NCBI GenBank assembly: GCA_018663565.1
Contig: JABJQE010000252.1
Coordinates: forward strand, 1-10,053
Direction: 5' to 3'
DNA: 10,053 nt
Origin: Phycisphaerae bacterium
Lineage (GTDB): Bacteria; Planctomycetota; Phycisphaerae; Phycisphaerales; SM1A02
Shown: piece by piece, positions 6,255 to 10,053 of the stretch
How the letters are laid out: each line of letters opens with the position of its first letter
Numbering within the stretch: the first letter of the stretch is position 1
The notes under the pieces: model-generated
What the model was told of the DNA's origin: nothing
Database searches by the model: none
Seen by the model: only the letters and a program-made list of their open reading frames with translations
Position numbers and translations under genes: made by a program

Positions 6255-8051
6255 ATGCCCAGCACACCACGCCCCACCATCACGAAGACGCACCTCCGCC
6301 CCATGGTGGAGCGAATCATCACGTCTGGCTCAAGGCGAACCCGCCACCAGAGCATCAGGACCCTCTATCTGGGCATCCTCATCGGTGTGGCGGCTATTGG
6401 AGTGCTCATTACCACAAGCCTCGGCGGGAGAATCTCACTACGAGCACTTGCAGCTGCCGGGGGGGGCGTCTTTGAAGTCGTGGCAATTGTCGAAGTCGCC
6501 GCCATTTGCCTCATTACGCCAATCTTCATGGCCGGGGCCATCGAACAAGAATCTTCGCCGCGGACTTGGGATTTGCTGCTCACCACCCCGATGTCGTCCA
6601 TGGGAATGGTGCTCGGCAATCTGCTTGGACGCACCTTCTTTGTGCTCTCCCTGATTGTGGCGGCCCTGCCAATCCTGCTCATCTTGCAAATCTTCGGAGG
6701 CGTCAGCCCCCGTGCAGTGTTGATTTCCGCAGGCATCGCAGCCTGTACAGCCATTGTCGTGGGCTCGGCCGCCGTCATGCTGTCCTCAACTCGAACTGGC
6801 GGACGTCGCGCAGTACTCGCGTTCTACGCCGGCGTCATCATCGTGATGATGGCAACATGGGCAATTGACGCCATCTGGCGAGCGCCGATCTCAGGATCAA
6901 TTTCGGCCACCACGACGACCTGGGCCACACCGATCAATCCGTTCCTCACGCTCCACGCTGTTCTTAGACCCGCCGAGTATGTCTCGTCGCCTGAGATGTA
7001 CCCCGTCGGGTTTACACGGTTCTGGTTGGGGCATCCCGTTATCGCCTTCGCAACGACGAGCGGAGTTGCAACGGTCTTGATGCTCGCATGGTCTGTACTC
7101 CGCGTGCGAATGCTCGGGCCGATTCTTGGAAGAGCCAGCACGTCCGACCACAGCACACGCGCCCACAGACCAATCGGCCGCAATCCCATCGCCTGGCGGG
7201 CGTCATCGGGCCGCCCAGCAAGTTGGGCCGAACATGTTGGACGCTGGGGATGGGCCGCGACTGGCGTTGCCGCAGGCATCGTATTGCTTGCGCTTGTCGG
7301 CGGCGGAACTTTGCCGATGGAAAATGCTCGACTCATTCTCGCTGCACTCTTGATTGTTGAAGTTACGATTGTTGCGCTCGCTGCGGCCGCCGTCGCCGGC
7401 ACAACAGTCACACGTGAACGCGAACAAGGCACGCTCGACCTTGTGCTGACAACACCAGTACAACCCGCGGCCTACCTACAGGGCAAATTAATTGGCGTCA
7501 TCCGGAGTTTGCGGCCCCTACTCCTCCCACCGCTTGTGACGGCCCTCGCCACTGCCACGGTACTTATTGCATCACAGCACACGGGACCATTTATGGAAAT
7601 GCGGCCCTCCCCGCTTCCCCCAATCCCATTTGCCTCATGGGGAGGACTGCTTGGATTGGCCATCTCGATTATTCCATTCGCGGCATTTTGTGTTGCCATT
7701 GGACTGCACTGGTCGCTTCGAAGTAGACGTTCGGTTACGGCCGTTTTAGTGGCTACCGTACTGATCGTGGTCATTGCTGGCATTGCTGGACTGTGCGCAG
7801 TGCCAATTGGAACCGGCATCCCAATCGGCGGCGCACTCGCACTCGCCTTGTGCCCAGTCACAGCCATCATGCTCGCCACCCATGAAACTAGCATGCTCGC
7901 CCCACTCGATATGAGTTCCACTCAATTGCAGTGGCTTCTGCTCGGAAGTGGCGTGCTCTCTGGAATGGTGTGGTCGGCGCTCACGCATATGATCCTCAAG
8001 AGCACCGCTGGGTCATTCGTGATGACCATGCGAAAGCTCGCGGGAACCTGA
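6255..8051 (+). CDS. ABC-2 type transporter permease with two homologous halves
   Basis: A 598-residue integral membrane protein with about 12-13 hydrophobic segments, roughly at 37-56, 72-95, 127-148, 152-176, 186-206 and 261-282 in the first half, and 334-350, 359-381, 418-438, 460-485, 494-516, 521-541 and 559-580 in the second. The cytoplasmic coupling motif of ABC-2 permeases occurs twice: IEQESSPRTWDLLLTTP at 96-112, and TREREQGTLDLVLTTP at 386-401, followed by a GK-L-IG segment. Each half begins with a basic stretch before its first helix. This looks like an internal duplication or fusion, with the N-terminal motif more diverged. ABC-2 permeases export drugs, lipids or polysaccharides with a separate ATPase, and none is in this window, so the substrate cannot be inferred. 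The ATG at 6255 has no clear ribosome site; an ATG at 6303 is an alternative. The stop is 18 bp from that of convergent pdhC. A G8 run lies at 6459-6466. Confidence 0.85.
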   Translation: MPSTPRPTITKTHLRPMVERIITSGSRRTRHQSIRTLYLGILIGVAAIGVLITTSLGGRISLRALAAAGGGVFEVVAIVEVAAICLITPIFMAGAIEQESSPRTWDLLLTTPMSSMGMVLGNLLGRTFFVLSLIVAALPILLILQIFGGVSPRAVLISAGIAACTAIVVGSAAVMLSSTRTGGRRAVLAFYAGVIIVMMATWAIDAIWRAPISGSISATTTTWATPINPFLTLHAVLRPAEYVSSPEMYPVGFTRFWLGHPVIAFATTSGVATVLMLAWSVLRVRMLGPILGRASTSDHSTRAHRPIGRNPIAWRASSGRPASWAEHVGRWGWAATGVAAGIVLLALVGGGTLPMENARLILAALLIVEVTIVALAAAAVAGTTVTREREQGTLDLVLTTPVQPAAYLQGKLIGVIRSLRPLLLPPLVTALATATVLIASQHTGPFMEMRPSPLPPIPFASWGGLLGLAISIIPFAAFCVAIGLHWSLRSRRSVTAVLVATVLIVVIAGIAGLCAVPIGTGIPIGGALALALCPVTAIMLATHETSMLAPLDMSSTQLQWLLLGSGVLSGMVWSALTHMILKSTAGSFVMTMRKLAGT

Positions 8052-8069
8052 CCGCTGGATCAGTGTCGA

Positions 8070-9362
8070 TTACACCAAGATTGACGCGGGATGCTCAATG
8101 AGTTCCTTGAGCGACCCGAGATAGCGAGCAGCGGTCGCCCCGTCGACGACGCGATGGTCATTGCTGAGCGTCGCATTCATTTCCCACCCAACGGCGAGTT
8201 CGCCGCCACGCACAACTGGTTTTTGAAGACACGCGCCAACAGCAAGAATGGCACTATTAGGTGGATTGATAATGGCTGTAAAAGCGTCCACTCCAAACAT
8301 GCCGAGATTCGAAATCGTAAAGGTGGCTCCGCTCATCTCATCGACGGTCAAGCCGCGCGTGCGAGCCTTCTCGGCAAGTGCTCTCGTTTCAGCGGAAATC
8401 GCGCGAAGACTGCGGCCGTCGGCACTTCGCAGAACCGGCACAACTAGCCCACCGCCACGCTCCTCGGGCAACGCCACCGCAACACCGATGTTGACATCAT
8501 TGTGGTACACGATGGCATCGCCATCCCATGATGCATTCATCAGTGGATTGCGGTGCATGGAAATTGCGCAGGCGCGAACGAGCAAGTCGTTGACACTCAA
8601 CTTCACGCCTTGATCTGCGAGTTCGACGTTGAGTTCTTTGCGAAGGGCCATCAAAGCATCCATTGCAAAGACCATGGACACCTGGTAGTGCGGAATCTCT
8701 TGCTTGGACTCAACAAGACGCCGAGCAATGGTCTGCCGCATGCTGCTGACAGGCTCTCGCCGGTCAGAATCGTTCGTCGCGAGTGGCGTTGCGACACGAG
8801 TTACAGGTACCGCAGGGACTGGCATTGTGGATGGCTCCACAATCTCTCGATCAGGTGTAGTTTCCTTGGCCGCGGGCGGCACGGATGCTCGCATTTCATC
8901 GGTGGTGCCGACGGAAGCAATAACGTCTCGCTTAACGATGCGTCCGCCCGGACCAGATCCTTGCAACGCCGAAAGATCAATGCCGTGTTGTTCTGCAAGC
9001 CGCCGCGCAACTGGTGTGGCTTTTCGGTGTGGGCCATCATGTGACGGTGGCGGTGTTTCGGACTCAGCCGAAGTAGATTCGGAAGGTTGAGCGGCTGCCG
9101 GCGGTGTTACGGATACGTCCTCGCCATCCTCAGCAAGAACAGCAACGACCGTTCCGACATCCACAGAGACACCCTCGGGCACGGAGATCGTGCTCATGTG
9201 ACCGTCATCGAACGACTGCATTTCCATCGTTGCCTTGTCGGTTTCCACATCGGCCAGGATGTCGCCCGCAGAAACCTCATCGCCTTCAGCAACGTGCCAC
9301 TTGATGATGGTGCCTTTCTCCATGGTGTCGGAGAGTCTTGGCATGGTGATGTCGATCGTCAT
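8070..9362 (-). CDS. pdhC: Pyruvate dehydrogenase complex E2, dihydrolipoyl acetyltransferase
   Basis: E2 forms the core of the pyruvate dehydrogenase complex and passes the acetyl group from lipoamide to CoA. The 430-residue protein has one lipoyl domain at about 2-78, with the lipoylated lysine in VETDKATMEM (Lys43). A Pro/Ala/Ser-rich linker follows. The peripheral-subunit-binding domain spans about 114-147 (ATPVARRLAEQHGIDL then GSGPGGRIVKRDV). After a second flexible linker (158-200), the catalytic domain runs from about 205 to the end, with the active-site NDHRVVDGA (His403, Asp407). The substrate is inferred to be pyruvate rather than 2-oxoglutarate or branched-chain keto acids from sequence style and the upstream E1 beta gene; a branched-chain enzyme cannot be fully excluded. 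ATG at 9360-9362 has only a weak purine stretch upstream. The gene lies 24 nt after the E1 beta stop, in one operon. Confidence 0.93.
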   Translation of the reverse strand: MTIDITMPRLSDTMEKGTIIKWHVAEGDEVSAGDILADVETDKATMEMQSFDDGHMSTISVPEGVSVDVGTVVAVLAEDGEDVSVTPPAAAQPSESTSAESETPPPSHDGPHRKATPVARRLAEQHGIDLSALQGSGPGGRIVKRDVIASVGTTDEMRASVPPAAKETTPDREIVEPSTMPVPAVPVTRVATPLATNDSDRREPVSSMRQTIARRLVESKQEIPHYQVSMVFAMDALMALRKELNVELADQGVKLSVNDLLVRACAISMHRNPLMNASWDGDAIVYHNDVNIGVAVALPEERGGGLVVPVLRSADGRSLRAISAETRALAEKARTRGLTVDEMSGATFTISNLGMFGVDAFTAIINPPNSAILAVGACLQKPVVRGGELAVGWEMNATLSNDHRVVDGATAARYLGSLKELIEHPASILV

Positions 9363-9386
9363 GGGGGCTTCGCTCTCGTGGCTTAT

Positions 9387-10053
9387 TCAGGCACTATACG
9401 TGACGCTTCGCACAGCCTCGCAAATCTTGCGTGCGTTGGGCAGCATCTCCTGCTCAAGATCTCTCGCGTACGGCGCGGGCACGTCATCACTGTGCACGCG
9501 ATGCACGTGATTGTCAAGATCATCAAAACAGACGCGGTGCACTTCGGCGGCGACCTCGGAACCAACCGACGCAAAGGACCACGATTGATCGACCACGACG
9601 CAGCAATTGGTCCGCCGAACGGAGTCTGCAATCGTGTCTATATCAAGCGGCTTGATTGAGCGACCATCGATGATCTCACACCCGATGCCCTCCTTCGCGA
9701 GCGACTCGGCCGCCTCCAAACAGAAGTACAACGGACGACCAAAGCTCACAATGGTGCAGTCGGCACCCTTGCGAATAATCTCGGCCTTTCCAATTGGCAA
9801 CGTGTAGGAGTCCTCCGGGACATCCCCAGTCATGGCGAGCATCCGCTCGCTCTCCAGACAGAACACGGGATTGTCATCACGGATGGCCTGCGTCATCAAT
9901 CCCTTGGCCGTATAGGGCGTCGACGGAATAATAATCTTCAGGCCTGGCACGTTGGCATACAGGGATTCGACACACCACGAATGGGTGGACCCGAGTTGCC
10001 CGCCTGCTCCATCGTTTCCACGAAAGACGATCGGACAACCAAATTGCCCGCCA
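9387..10053 (-). CDS. pdhB: Pyruvate dehydrogenase E1 component, beta subunit, 5' end outside the window
   Basis: The minus-strand frame is open from the right edge to a TGA at 9387-9389, giving 221 visible residues of an expected 320-330, so about 100 N-terminal residues are missing. E1 beta pairs with E1 alpha to form the thiamine-diphosphate enzyme that decarboxylates pyruvate and acetylates lipoyl-E2. The visible part starts in the pyrimidine-binding domain with GGQFGCPIVFRGNDGAGGQ, followed by THSW, VPGLKIIIPSTPYTAKGL and AIRDDNPVFCLESE. The C-terminal transketolase-like domain starts near GKAEIIRKGADCTIVSFG and includes GCEIIDGRSIKPLD. A GTG at 9950 is internal, not the start. The E1 alpha gene, if separate, should lie further right. 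Alternative members of this family include branched-chain and acetoin dehydrogenase beta subunits. Confidence 0.92.
   Translation of the reverse strand, partial: GGQFGCPIVFRGNDGAGGQLGSTHSWCVESLYANVPGLKIIIPSTPYTAKGLMTQAIRDDNPVFCLESERMLAMTGDVPEDSYTLPIGKAEIIRKGADCTIVSFGRPLYFCLEAAESLAKEGIGCEIIDGRSIKPLDIDTIADSVRRTNCCVVVDQSWSFASVGSEVAAEVHRVCFDDLDNHVHRVHSDDVPAPYARDLEQEMLPNARKICEAVRSVTYSA

Noticed and set aside
6049..6270. 73-codon minus-strand open frame in the divergent intergenic region
   Set aside because: No recognisable motif, no ribosome site, and it covers the direct repeat, the palindrome and the permease start.
6824..7432. 202-codon minus-strand open frame within the permease
   Set aside because: It is antisense to a typical membrane protein frame, with low-complexity Ala/Thr/Ser composition as expected for a shadow.
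9087..9659. 190-codon plus-strand open frame across pdhC and pdhB
   Set aside because: It crosses the boundary of two recognised minus-strand genes and has no family features.

Overview
This window looks like a chromosomal, mostly housekeeping stretch from a moderately GC-rich, Gram-negative (diderm) bacterium. A large LptD-type outer-membrane assembly protein implies an LPS-bearing outer membrane. The LptA-like extension on that protein, the duplicated ABC-2 permease and the RNase Y / Lys-type EF-P set together suggest Planctomycetota, perhaps Phycisphaerae. That placement is an inference from protein style, not a demonstrated assignment. I see no mobile element, CRISPR array, tRNA, rRNA or phage gene.

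Layout. (1) Positions 1-2767, plus strand: the 3' part of an lptD-like gene, open at the left edge. (2) Positions 2764-5826, minus strand: a compact RNA/translation cluster transcribed rny (RNase Y), efp (EF-P), rsmA (16S rRNA dimethyltransferase), with gaps of only 25 and 5 nt. rsmA runs head-on into lptD, and the two stop codons share one CTAG. (3) Positions 5827-6254: a non-coding region of about 430 bases between divergent genes, and the least ordinary part of the window. Next to rny it holds a dense set of perfect stem-loops, several mutually exclusive. Next to the permease it holds an imperfect 18-bp direct repeat and a 13-bp palindrome beside a TATAAC box. (4) Positions 6255-8051, plus strand: a roughly 600-residue ABC-2 permease made of two homologous halves, with no ATPase gene in the window. 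(5) Positions 8070-10053, minus strand: the end of a pyruvate dehydrogenase operon, pdhB (E1 beta, open at the right edge) then pdhC (E2).

Functionally, the rny-efp-rsmA unit combines mRNA turnover, rescue of ribosomes at polyproline stretches, and small-subunit maturation. The pdhB-pdhC unit makes acetyl-CoA from pyruvate. The lptD-like product would insert LPS into the outer leaflet. The permease probably works with an ATPase encoded elsewhere.

I found no convincing new multi-gene system. The best candidates for something undescribed are the structured leader upstream of rny and the repeats in the permease promoter region.
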